From Acidimicrobiaceae bacterium (GTDB lineage: Bacteria; Actinomycetota; Acidimicrobiia; Acidimicrobiales; RAAP-2): a stretch of 42,992 bases of DNA. The notes under the pieces are model-generated. The model was given only the letters and a program-made list of their open reading frames with translations, did no database searches and had not been told where the DNA came from. Shown in pieces: positions 23,898 to 31,571 of this stretch (position 1 is its first letter; each line of letters starts with the position of its first letter). Made by a program: the position numbers and the translations under genes. The stretch covers positions 1 to 42,992 of the forward strand of contig PLRX01000101.1 in NCBI GenBank assembly GCA_003164095.1, written 5' to 3'.

Positions 23898-24365
23898 GAC
23901 ACGGTCGAACGGGTCCTGGCCGCCCACCGATTCCTCGACGGTATGCCCGAGGGGACCGTGGAGCTGATCGCCGGCTGCGCCCAACTGGACTCGTTCGAGC
24001 CCGGCCAGCGCCTCCTGGCCGAGGGCGAGCCGGCTGGCACGCTCTTCTTGGTCCACCACGGACGGGTGGGCATCGAGGTGCACCAGTCGGAGGGGATCAT
24101 CACCATCGAGACGGTCGGGCCGGGCCAGATCGTCGGCCTGTCGTGGGCATCACCGCCCTTCCGCTGGCAGTTCGACGCCCGCGCCCTCGAGCCGGTGTCC
24201 GTCGTGGCTGTCGACGTGGACAGGCTCCGGACCGAACTCCGTCGGCGGCCGGACATCGGGGTCGTCGTGCTCGAACGACTGGCGTCCCTGTTGGTCGACC
24301 GGCTCCAGGAGACCCGGCTGCGGGTGCTCGACCTGCACGCACTGGGCGATGACCGTCCGCGCTGA
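23892..24365 (+). CDS. Stand-alone cyclic-nucleotide-binding (Crp-like) domain protein
   Basis: 157 residues. Only the beta-barrel effector domain of the Crp/Fnr family is present: LDGMPEGTVELIAGCAQLDS, PGQRLLAEGEPAGTLFLVHHGRVGIEV and GPGQIVGLSWASPPFRW. A C-helix stretch (VVVLERLASLLVDRLQETRL) follows, then the protein ends; there is no helix-turn-helix. The usual phosphate-binding RxS/T signature is replaced by SWASPP, so cAMP binding is uncertain. Such proteins recur inside group 3b hydrogenase operons, suggesting a regulatory or assembly role within the complex rather than gene control. The start follows the triplicated motif. Confidence 0.8.
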   Translation: MSDTVERVLAAHRFLDGMPEGTVELIAGCAQLDSFEPGQRLLAEGEPAGTLFLVHHGRVGIEVHQSEGIITIETVGPGQIVGLSWASPPFRWQFDARALEPVSVVAVDVDRLRTELRRRPDIGVVVLERLASLLVDRLQETRLRVLDLHALGDDRPR

Positions 24366-25248
24366 GCGGTCGGCGTCCCCGCCGACGCACGGCCTTCCGA
24401 CGGACGGCCTTCCGATGCACGGACCGCTCACCCCCGAGCCCTACCGGGTCGTCGGGCGGCGGGAGGAGGTCGGGGACGTGGTCACCCTGTCGCTCGAGCC
24501 GTGCACCGATGGTGCCTCAGGGACGTACGCCCACGGTCAGTTCAACATGCTCACGGCATTCGGGGTGGGTGAGGTGGCCCTCTCCATCGCCGGATCCGCG
24601 GGCACGTCCGGCCTCATCGAGCACTCGGTCCGGGACGTGGGTGCGGTGACCCACGCACTGTGCACCGTGCCGGCCGGAGCCGTGGTCGGGCTGCGGGGCC
24701 CGTTCGGGAACGGTTGGGGCATCGAGCGCCTGCCCGACGGCCCCGACGTGGTGGTGGTGGCCGGGGGGATCGGTCTGGCGCCGCTGCGCAGTGCCGTGGG
24801 CGACCTGGTGGTGCGTGAACGGGAGGGCCGGGGCCGGGTCTTCGTCGTCGCCGGGGCCCGCTCCCCCGACCAGGTCCTGTACGGGGACGACCTCGACGCC
24901 TGGCGCCTGTCCGGGTCCGATGTGGTCGTGACGGTCGACGTCGGGACGCCGGGGTGGGAGGGCCCGGTGGGCGTGGTGACGACCGTCCTGCCGGATCTCG
25001 CCTTCGAACCGGGCGGTGCCTGGGCCCTGACCTGCGGCCCCGAGATCATGATGCGCTTCGTGGCCCGCGCCCTGGTCGAGTGCGGTGTCGAGCCCGCCCG
25101 GATCCTCGTCTCGCTGGAGCGGAACATGCAGTGCGGCATCGGCATCTGCGGGCACTGCCAGCTGGGCCCACTGCTCGTCTGCCGGGACGGGCCGGTCGTT
25201 CCCTACGGCGGCGTGGCGGACCGCCTGCTGGTGGAGCGCGGGCGATGA
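24349..25248 (+). CDS. hyhG: Group 3b hydrogenase gamma subunit, FAD/NAD(P)-binding
   Basis: Up to 299 residues, ferredoxin-NADP reductase fold. The FAD domain contains YAHGQFNMLTAFGVGEVALS, then GLRGPFGNGWGIE. The NAD(P) domain starts VVVVAGGIGLAPLRSAV and ends TCGPEIMM. The C-terminal [2Fe-2S] loop is LERNMQCGIGICGHCQLGP with a fourth Cys in LLVCRDG. This subunit exchanges hydride with NADP(H). ATG 24349 overlaps the upstream gene by 17 bp; the internal ATG 24415 gives a start (MHGPLTPEPYRVV) closer to the family's usual N-terminus. The extra residues come from a duplicated ACGGCCTTCCGA, so the later start is quite possible. Confidence 0.88.
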   Translation: MTVRAERSASPPTHGLPTDGLPMHGPLTPEPYRVVGRREEVGDVVTLSLEPCTDGASGTYAHGQFNMLTAFGVGEVALSIAGSAGTSGLIEHSVRDVGAVTHALCTVPAGAVVGLRGPFGNGWGIERLPDGPDVVVVAGGIGLAPLRSAVGDLVVREREGRGRVFVVAGARSPDQVLYGDDLDAWRLSGSDVVVTVDVGTPGWEGPVGVVTTVLPDLAFEPGGAWALTCGPEIMMRFVARALVECGVEPARILVSLERNMQCGIGICGHCQLGPLLVCRDGPVVPYGGVADRLLVERGR

Positions 25249-26045
25249 CCGACGAGCGACCCACCGTGGCCGTGTGGAAGTTCGCGTCGTGCGACGGCTG
25301 CCAGCTCACGCTCCTCGACTGCGAGGACGAGTTCCTGGCCATCGCCGGGGCCGTCCGGTTCGCCCACTTTCCCGAGGTGTCCCGGGCCAGCGTCGACGGG
25401 CCCTACGACCTGTCGATCGTCGAGGGGTCGATCACCACCGAGGAGGACGCCCGGCGGATCCGCGAGGTCCGGACCTCGTCCCGCCGGCTGATCACCGTGG
25501 GGGCGTGCGCCACGGCCGGTGGCATCCAGGCCCTGCGCAACTCGGCCGCCGACGGGGCGTACGCCGGAGCCGTCTACGCCCATCCCGAGTACCTCTCGTC
25601 GCTCGGGACCTCGACGCCGATTGCCGCCCACGTCGCCGTGGACCTCGAGTTGCAGGGCTGTCCGATCTCGGCGGGCCAGCTCCTGGAGGTCATCACGGCC
25701 GAGCTGGCCGGGCGCCGACCGGTGCTCCCGAGCCACTCGGTCTGCCAGGAGTGCAAGGCCGCCGGCACGGTGTGCCTCCCGGTGAGCCGGGGGACGGCCT
25801 GCCTGGGCCCGGTGACCCGGGCGGGCTGCGGTGGCCTCTGCCCCTCGCTCGACCGCGGCTGCTTCGGCTGCTTCGGGCCGTCGGTGGGGGCGAATCCGCG
25901 GGCGCTCACCGAGCACCTGCTCGAGGAGGGTACGACCCGGGCCGAGGCGGCCCGTCTCTTCGCCACCTTCAACGTCGGCAACCCGGTCTTCGGCGACCAG
26001 GCCGCCGCGCTCTCGGCGCCGGAGCGACAGGGGGGTCAGCCGTGA
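25245..26045 (+). CDS. hyhS: Group 3b [NiFe] hydrogenase small (delta) subunit
   Basis: 266 residues. Proximal cluster ligands are in FASCDGCQLTLLDCE at the N-terminus, GACATAGGIQALR mid-protein and LQGCPISAGQLLEV. The C-terminal half adds CQECKAAGTVC, CLGPVTRAGCGGLCPSLDRGCFGCFGP, which would hold two more clusters. No Tat signal, consistent with a cytoplasmic enzyme. It links the NiFe subunit to HyhB/HyhG. Both ends overlap neighbours by 4 bp (ATGA, GTGA). Confidence 0.92.
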   Translation: MTDERPTVAVWKFASCDGCQLTLLDCEDEFLAIAGAVRFAHFPEVSRASVDGPYDLSIVEGSITTEEDARRIREVRTSSRRLITVGACATAGGIQALRNSAADGAYAGAVYAHPEYLSSLGTSTPIAAHVAVDLELQGCPISAGQLLEVITAELAGRRPVLPSHSVCQECKAAGTVCLPVSRGTACLGPVTRAGCGGLCPSLDRGCFGCFGPSVGANPRALTEHLLEEGTTRAEAARLFATFNVGNPVFGDQAAALSAPERQGGQP

Positions 26046-27346
26046 CCCATGGATCGGGCTCCCACCGCACGATCGCCGTCGAGGGCCTGTCCCGAGTCGA
26101 GGGAGAGGGTTCGCTACGGGTCGACGTGCGCGACGGGGTCGTCGAGGACGTCGCCTTGACCATCTTCGAGCCGCCCCGCTTCTTCGAGGCGCTGCTGCAG
26201 GGGCGTGCGGCCGCCGAGGCGCCCGACATCACCGCCCGCATCTGCGGGATCTGCCCGGTGGCCTACCAGATGAGCGCCTGTGCGGCCGTGGAGGACGCCG
26301 TCGGTGTCCGGGTCGGCCATCGGGTCACCGCGTTGCGCCGGCTCCTGTACTGCGGCGAGTGGATCCAGAGCCACGCCCTGCACATCTATCTGTTGCACGC
26401 ACCCGACTTCCTCGGCTGTGCGGACGCCGTCGAACTGGCGGAGCGCGACCGGGCGGCCGTCCAGCGGGGGCTGGACCTCAAGAAGACCGGCAACCTGGTC
26501 ATGGAGACGGTCGGGGGTCGGGCCGTGCATCCGGTCAACGTCAAGGTGGGCGGCTTCTACCGGGCCCCGGACCCCGCCGACGTGGCCGCGTTGGCCGGGC
26601 CGCTCGAGCGGGCGCGGGACGCGGCGCTGGCCACCGTCTCCTGGGTGGCGGGCTTCGACTTCCCCGACGTGGAGGGGGAGTACCGGTTCGTGGCGCTCCG
26701 GGGCGACGGGCGCTACCCGATGGAGTCCGGACGGGTCACCTCGTCCGACGGCCTCGACGTCACCGCCGGTGGGTTCGCCGACCGTGTGGTCGAGGAGCAC
26801 GTGGCCCGCTCCACCGCCCTCCATGCCCGGCTCGACGGACGGCTCGAGTACCTGACCGGCCCCCTGGCCCGCTACGCGCTGAACGCCGACCAGCTGCCGG
26901 AGGTCGCCCGCCGGGCCGCGGCCGATGCCGGCCTCGGACCCGTGTGCACCAACCCATTCCGGAGCATCGTCGTCCGCGCCGTCGAGTTGGTCGCCGCCTG
27001 CGCCGAGGCGCTCCGTCTGGTCCTCGCCTACGAGCCGCCGGACCCGCCGGCCGCCCCGGTCGGGTGGCGGGCGGGCGTGGGAACCGGAGCCACCGAGGCA
27101 CCCCGGGGGCTCCTGTTCCACCGCTACGGGCTCGACGACGCAGGGCTCATCACCTCGGCCCGCATCGTGCCGCCCACGTCGCAGAACCAGCTCACCATCG
27201 AGGCCGACCTCCGGCGGGTGGCCCAGGCGGGCCTCGCCCTCCCCGACGACCAGCTGACCTGGCGGTGCGAGCAGGCGGTGCGGAACCACGACCCCTGCAT
27301 CTCCTGCGCCGCCCACTTCCTCGACGTGACGGTGGTCCACCGGTGA
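26042..27346 (+). CDS. hyhL: Group 3b [NiFe] hydrogenase large (alpha) subunit
   Basis: 434 residues carrying the NiFe(CN)2CO centre. The L1 motif is RICGICPVAYQ (C68, C71), preceded by EGLSRVEGEGSLRV. The L2 motif is HDPCISCAAH (C419, C422). A nine-residue tail after the last His (FLDVTVVHR) would be removed by the endopeptidase encoded next. The sequence between is typical of cytoplasmic NADP-linked enzymes (GNLVMETVGGRAVHPVNVKVGGF). All four nickel-ligand cysteines are intact, so the enzyme should be active. It probably oxidises H2 to reduce NADP, or evolves H2 from NADPH during fermentation. GTG start overlaps hyhS. Confidence 0.93.
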   Translation: MTHGSGSHRTIAVEGLSRVEGEGSLRVDVRDGVVEDVALTIFEPPRFFEALLQGRAAAEAPDITARICGICPVAYQMSACAAVEDAVGVRVGHRVTALRRLLYCGEWIQSHALHIYLLHAPDFLGCADAVELAERDRAAVQRGLDLKKTGNLVMETVGGRAVHPVNVKVGGFYRAPDPADVAALAGPLERARDAALATVSWVAGFDFPDVEGEYRFVALRGDGRYPMESGRVTSSDGLDVTAGGFADRVVEEHVARSTALHARLDGRLEYLTGPLARYALNADQLPEVARRAAADAGLGPVCTNPFRSIVVRAVELVAACAEALRLVLAYEPPDPPAAPVGWRAGVGTGATEAPRGLLFHRYGLDDAGLITSARIVPPTSQNQLTIEADLRRVAQAGLALPDDQLTWRCEQAVRNHDPCISCAAHFLDVTVVHR

Positions 27347-27840
27347 GCGGGTCCGGCGATCCCGGTGCGGCGCCACGGGTGGTGGTGGTCGGGATGGGGA
27401 GCGAGTACCGGCGGGACGACGGTGCCGGCGTGGCCGTCGCCGAGGAGGTGGCCCGGACCTGCCCCCACGTCACCCGCCTGGGCCCGATCGGCGAGCCGCT
27501 CGACCTGCTCGGACTGTGGGACGGCGCCGACCTGGCCGTGGTGGCCGATGCCGTCCGGTCCGGCGCCGAGCCGGGCACCGTCCAGCTGATCGAACTGTCG
27601 GAGGCGGCCGGGACGGGGCAGGGGTCCGTTGGACCGCCGGGCACCACCAGCACGCACGGGATCGGCCTGACCGGGGTGCTGCGACTGGCCCGGGCCGTCG
27701 GGAGCGCGCCACGCCGGGTGGTGGTGGTCGGCATCGAGGGGAGCGAATTCGGGAACGGCGTCGGGCTGAGCCCGGCGGTGGAGCGTGCCGTGCCCCATGC
27801 CGTCGGTCACGTGCGGGACCTGGTCGACCCGGCGGGATGA
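27343..27840 (+). CDS. Hydrogenase maturation endopeptidase (HyaD/HycI family)
   Basis: 165 residues. Opens with VVVVGMGSEYRRDDGAGVAVAEEV, containing the Asp that senses the nickel of the large-subunit precursor, then ADLAVVADAVRSGAEPGTV with the second conserved Asp, and STHGIGLTGVLRLARAVG with the conserved His. Ends in the VVVVGIEGSEFGNGVGLSPAVE segment of the family. It cleaves the HyhL tail after nickel insertion. GTG 27343 overlaps the hyhL stop (GTGA). Last gene of the hydrogenase operon. Confidence 0.9.
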   Translation: MSGSGDPGAAPRVVVVGMGSEYRRDDGAGVAVAEEVARTCPHVTRLGPIGEPLDLLGLWDGADLAVVADAVRSGAEPGTVQLIELSEAAGTGQGSVGPPGTTSTHGIGLTGVLRLARAVGSAPRRVVVVGIEGSEFGNGVGLSPAVERAVPHAVGHVRDLVDPAG

Positions 27841-27901
27841 TCCGTCGGTGGGGTGGAGGCGATCCGTGGGTGCAGCCGGGGGACCGGTGGCGGCTACCGA
27901 G

Positions 27902-27915
27902 GTGACCTTCGCCCC
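27902..27915 (+). promoter_or_regulatory. DosR-type box upstream of the CODH operon
   Basis: GTGACCTTCGCCCC; reverse complement GGGGCGAAGGTCAC differs from the 18692 copy at one base only. GACGAT (27939-27944) begins 23 bp downstream, predicting a start near 27951 and a 43-nt leader with GGAGGG before the ATG at 27994. The 153-bp gap after the hydrogenase protease gene is otherwise featureless, so the coo genes probably have their own promoter here. Confidence 0.6.
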
Positions 27916-27993
27916 TGGCGCCCGCACCGGCACTCCCCGACGATGGGATGGAGGGGTCGTCCATGTCCGGCCCGCAGAGGAGGGAGTGGAGCG

Positions 27994-28716
27994 ATGCAGA
28001 CCGTGTTCGTGAATCCCGAGCGGTGCATCGGCTGCCTGCAGTGCGAGCTGGCCTGTGCCGTCGAGCACTCGGCGAGCCAGGACGCCGCCACCGCGTTCCT
28101 CGAGGTACCGGTGCCGCGCAAGCGGGTGCATGTCGAGCCCGGTCCGATGCCCACCCTCGCCTTCCCGAACCGCTGCCGCCACTGCGATCCGGCTCCGTGC
28201 CTGCAGGTCTGCCCGTCCGGTGCCATCACCCGCGAGGACGAACTGGGTGTGGTCCTGGTGGAGCCGAAGCGGTGCATCGGCTGCGCGATGTGCGCTGTGG
28301 TCTGCCCATTCGACGTAATCACCTTCCACCCGCTGGCCGACGGCCCGGGATCCGAGGTGGCGGTGGCCGTCAAGTGCGACGGCTGCGTGGACCGGGTCCG
28401 CCGGGGCGACGAGCCGGCCTGCGCCGAGGTGTGCAAGGTGGACGCATTGGTCTTCGGGGAGCTGAACGAACTCGTGTCGGCCGGGAGCCTGCGCGAGGCC
28501 GGTGCCGTCCTGGCGGCCGCCGGTGTCGGCGCCACACCGCTCCCGGGCGGCGACCCGCTGGCCGGGTGGCGTGCCTGGGGTGCGGCCGAACGGGCGGCGA
28601 GGGACGCGTCGGCCGGGTGGACACGGGAGAACGGGCATGCCGGTGGGAACGGGTCGGCCGGGAACCATCAGGCCGGGAACGATCAGGCCGGGAACGATCA
28701 GGGAGAACAGTCATGA
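27994..28716 (+). CDS. CooF-like four-cluster ferredoxin
   Basis: 240 residues, electron carrier for the CO dehydrogenase. Cysteine motifs in order: CIGCLQCELAC (N-terminus), CRHCDPAPCLQVCPSGAI, CIGCAMCAVVCPFDVI, and CDGCVDR with CAEVCKVDAL. Together they give four [4Fe-4S] clusters, as in CooF and HycB proteins. The C-terminal ~40 residues form an unusual Gly/Asn/Gln tail ending in three five-residue repeats. AGAGGAGGG precedes the ATG. The stop overlaps the cooS ATG. It would pass electrons from CooS to the FAD oxidoreductase encoded two genes later. Confidence 0.88.
   Translation: MQTVFVNPERCIGCLQCELACAVEHSASQDAATAFLEVPVPRKRVHVEPGPMPTLAFPNRCRHCDPAPCLQVCPSGAITREDELGVVLVEPKRCIGCAMCAVVCPFDVITFHPLADGPGSEVAVAVKCDGCVDRVRRGDEPACAEVCKVDALVFGELNELVSAGSLREAGAVLAAAGVGATPLPGGDPLAGWRAWGAAERAARDASAGWTRENGHAGGNGSAGNHQAGNDQAGNDQGEQS
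28657..28701 (+). repeat. Three 15-bp in-frame tandem repeats at the end of the CooF-like gene
   Basis: Units GCCGGGAAC(C/G)ATCAG at 28657, 28672 and 28687 encode AGNHQ, AGNDQ, AGNDQ. The second and third are identical. They lengthen a disordered tail without touching cluster ligands, and look like recent slippage expansion. Confidence 0.85.
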
Positions 28717-30674
28717 CCAGCAGCAACGGCAACGGCTCGGCGCGTCGCCTCACCATCAACGAGGACGCCCAGGCGATGATCGACGAGGCCCACCGGCAGG
28801 GCATCGACACCGTGTGGGACCGGCTCGAGGCCCAGCAGCCCCAGTGCGGCTACTGCGCACTCGGCCTCAGCTGCCGGAACTGCGCCATGGGTCCGTGCCG
28901 GATCGATCCGTTCGGTGAAGGGCCGCAGAAGGGGGTGTGCGGCGCCGGTGCCGACGTGATCGTGGCCCGCAACCTGGGCCGGGCCATCGCCGCCGGCTCC
29001 TCGTCCCACTCGGACCACGGGCGGGACATCCTGGAGACGTTCCGCTCCCTCGCCCACGGCGAGACCACCGGGTACGAGATCGCCGACGAGGCCAAGCTGC
29101 GGCGCCTGGCCGAGGAGGTGGGCGTGGCCACCGAGGGCCGCTCACCCGAGGAGGTGGGGGCCGACGTGGCCGACGTGCTCCTGGAGGACTACGGCTCCAA
29201 GCGCGGGACGCTCTCCTTCGTCGGGCGGGTCCCCGAGATCCGAAGGGACCGGTGGGAGGCACTGGGGATCACCCCGCGCGGAGTCGACCGCGAGAACGTC
29301 GAGATGCTGCACCGGACACACATGGGTGTCGACAACGACTACGTGAACACCCTCCTCCACGCACTCCGCACGAGCCTGTCCGACGGGTGGGGCGGGTCGA
29401 TGATCGCCACGGAGCTGTCCGACGTCATGTTCGGCACGCCGAAGCCGGTCATGTCCGAGGTCAACCTCGGGGTGCTGCGCAAGGACCAGGTGAACATCGC
29501 CATGCACGGGCACAACCCGATGCTGTCCGACGTGGTGGTGGCCGCCGCCCAGGACCCCGAGCTCGTCGAGCTGGCCCGCTCGCTCGGGGCGACCGGGATC
29601 AACGTGGTCGGGCTGTGCTGCACCGGCAACGAGCTGATGATGCGCCGGGGTGTGCCCATGGCCGGCAACCACCTGATGCAGGAGCTGGTCCTCATCACCG
29701 GGGCGCTCGAGGCCATGGTGGTCGACTACCAGTGCATCATGCCATCCATCGTCGACGTGGCGAAGTGCTACCACACGAAGATCATCTCGACCTCGGACAA
29801 GGCCAAGTTCACCGGCGCCACGCACGTCTCGTTCGACCCGAAGCGGGGGGCGGAGATCGCCCACCAGATCGTGAGGATGGCAGTCGAGGCCTTCGCCGAC
29901 CGCAATCAGGAGCGGGTGCGGATCCCGGTGGAGCCGGTGCGCTGGATGGGCGGGTTCTCGGTCGAGGCCATCCTCGGCGCCCTCGGGGGCACCCCGAAGC
30001 CACTGGTGGACGCCATCGCCGCCGGCACCATCCGCGGGGCGGTGGCCGTGGTCGGCTGCAACAACCCGAAGCTCCCCCAGGACCTGGAGCACATCGAGCT
30101 CACCCGACGGCTCATCGAGAACGACATCCTGGTCCTGGTGACCGGGTGCGCAGCGGTGGCCAACGGCAAGGCCGGCCAGATGGTGCCCGAGGCGGCGGCC
30201 ATGGCCGGGCCGGGCCTGCGGGCGGTCTGCGAGTCGCTGGGCATCCCCCCGGTCCTGCACATGGGGAGCTGCGTGGACAACAGCCGGGTGATGGTGCTGG
30301 CCGCCGCGCTGGCCGGCTACCTGGGTGTCGACATCGACCAGCTGCCGCTGGCCGGAGCCGCCCCCGAGTGGTACTCGGAGAAGGCCGTCGCCATCGGGGC
30401 CTACGTGGTGGGGTCGGGGATCACCACCGTGCTGGGCGTCCAGCCCCCGGTGTTCGGGAGCCCGAACGTGGTGTCGCTGCTGGCCGACGGCCTCGACGAC
30501 GTGGTGGGCGCCAAGTTTGTCGTCGAGCCCGACCCCGCCGCTGCCGCCCTGTGGATCCGCCGCCACATCGAGACCAAGCGCCGGGGGCTCGGGCTCCCCG
30601 CCGTCGAGATCGACGGGGACGGGCCCGCCGGCACCGCCGCCCCGGTGCCCGCGGCCGTGGGTTCCGAGGGCTGA
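28713..30674 (+). CDS. cooS: Ni-dependent anaerobic CO dehydrogenase catalytic subunit
   Basis: 653 residues; interconverts CO plus water with CO2, two electrons and protons. C-cluster ligands are complete: MHGHNP (H265/H267), LCCTGNE (C303), DYQCIMP (C341), GCNNPK (C449), TGCAAVANG (C479) and MGSCVDNSR (C520), with the acid/base Lys in SEKAVAIG (K557). B-cluster cysteines C54, C57, C62 and C76 line up with C48, C51, C56 and C70 of C. hydrogenoformans CODH-II. The D-cluster differs: C45 is kept, but the CODH-II C47 position is Ser53, and an extra C48 makes CGYC. Length fits mono-functional CODH, without acetyl-CoA synthase genes nearby. Start overlaps the ferredoxin stop. Confidence 0.94.
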   Translation: MTSSNGNGSARRLTINEDAQAMIDEAHRQGIDTVWDRLEAQQPQCGYCALGLSCRNCAMGPCRIDPFGEGPQKGVCGAGADVIVARNLGRAIAAGSSSHSDHGRDILETFRSLAHGETTGYEIADEAKLRRLAEEVGVATEGRSPEEVGADVADVLLEDYGSKRGTLSFVGRVPEIRRDRWEALGITPRGVDRENVEMLHRTHMGVDNDYVNTLLHALRTSLSDGWGGSMIATELSDVMFGTPKPVMSEVNLGVLRKDQVNIAMHGHNPMLSDVVVAAAQDPELVELARSLGATGINVVGLCCTGNELMMRRGVPMAGNHLMQELVLITGALEAMVVDYQCIMPSIVDVAKCYHTKIISTSDKAKFTGATHVSFDPKRGAEIAHQIVRMAVEAFADRNQERVRIPVEPVRWMGGFSVEAILGALGGTPKPLVDAIAAGTIRGAVAVVGCNNPKLPQDLEHIELTRRLIENDILVLVTGCAAVANGKAGQMVPEAAAMAGPGLRAVCESLGIPPVLHMGSCVDNSRVMVLAAALAGYLGVDIDQLPLAGAAPEWYSEKAVAIGAYVVGSGITTVLGVQPPVFGSPNVVSLLADGLDDVVGAKFVVEPDPAAAALWIRRHIETKRRGLGLPAVEIDGDGPAGTAAPVPAAVGSEG

Positions 30675-30677
30675 GGG

Positions 30678-31571
30678 ATGTGCGACACCTGTGGGGGCCA
30701 CGGGCCGACGGCGGCGCACCATGATCACGCCGGCCACCACGCCCACGGCGCCGGCGCCCGGCTGGTCGTCGTGGGCAAGGGTGGCGTCGGCAAGTCCACC
30801 GTGACCGCGCTGCTGGCCCGGTTGTCCGCCCGCCGCGGCCTGCGGGTGGTGGCCGTGGACGCCGACGAGCAGCAGAACCTGGCCGCCACCCTCGGAATCG
30901 GGTGGGAGGAGGCGGCGGGCATCGTGCCCGTGGCCGCGGACGCCGACTACGTGGAGGAGAAGACCGGGGCCCGCCCCGGGGAGGGTGCGGGCGCCATGCT
31001 GCGGCTCAACCCCGACACCGCCGACATCGTCGAGCGCCGCGCCGTCCTCGGTCCGGACGGCGTCCGACTGCTGGTGATGGGCGGGGTCCGCCAGGCCGGC
31101 GGCGGGTGCCTCTGTCCGGAAACGGCGCTGATCCAGGCGGCCGTGGCCGGAATGCACCTGCATCCCGAGGACGTGGTGCTCATGGACACCCACGCCGGCG
31201 TCGAGCACTTCGGCCGCTCGCTGGCCCGCGGCTTCGACGCCGCCGTGGTGGTGGTCGACCCGACCTTCAACGCCGTGCAGGTGGGCCGGGAGTCGTCGGT
31301 CCTGGCCGACGGGCTCGGGATCGGCACGGTGCACCTGGTGGTGAACCGTGCCAGGTCGCAGGCCGACGTGGACCGGGCCCTCGCCCACATGGACCGGCTC
31401 GGCGGCTTCCCCTTCGCCTCGACCACCGTGCTGCCCTTCGACGAGGTGGCCCTCGAGTGCGAGCCCGCCGTGGACCGGCTGCTGGAGGACTCGGCGCTGG
31501 CCGGTGCCGTGGCCGCGCTGTCACAGGAGCTGCTGTCCGAGGTGTCCGGTCCGGTGGGGGTGGGGGCCTGA
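30678..31571 (+). CDS. cooC: CooC nickel-insertion ATPase with HypB-like Cys/His-rich N-terminus
   Basis: 297 residues, MinD/CooC-type ATPase that loads nickel into CooS. Deviant Walker A is VVGKGGVGKSTVTALLARL; the CxC nickel/zinc dimer site is GGCLCPETA; VLMDTHAGVEHFGRSLARG is the switch II region. Unusual is residues 1-26: MCDTCGGHG followed by a His-rich run (HHDHAGHHAH). This resembles the MCxxCG start and histidine stretch of HypB, the hydrogenase nickel GTPase, and is not part of ordinary CooC. No hypA or hypB lies in the window, so this protein might supply nickel to both enzymes (inference). It lies 3 bp after cooS. Confidence 0.88.
   Translation: MCDTCGGHGPTAAHHDHAGHHAHGAGARLVVVGKGGVGKSTVTALLARLSARRGLRVVAVDADEQQNLAATLGIGWEEAAGIVPVAADADYVEEKTGARPGEGAGAMLRLNPDTADIVERRAVLGPDGVRLLVMGGVRQAGGGCLCPETALIQAAVAGMHLHPEDVVLMDTHAGVEHFGRSLARGFDAAVVVVDPTFNAVQVGRESSVLADGLGIGTVHLVVNRARSQADVDRALAHMDRLGGFPFASTTVLPFDEVALECEPAVDRLLEDSALAGAVAALSQELLSEVSGPVGVGA

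Noticed and set aside
28657-28701. CRISPR-like array in the short repeats
   Set aside because: The units are directly adjacent without spacers and stay in frame within a coding sequence.
29142-31388. 748-codon open frame on the minus strand opposite cooS/cooC
   Set aside because: Its translation is His/Gly/Pro/Arg-rich with no domain, and it mirrors two strongly supported genes. Such antisense frames are expected at this GC content.
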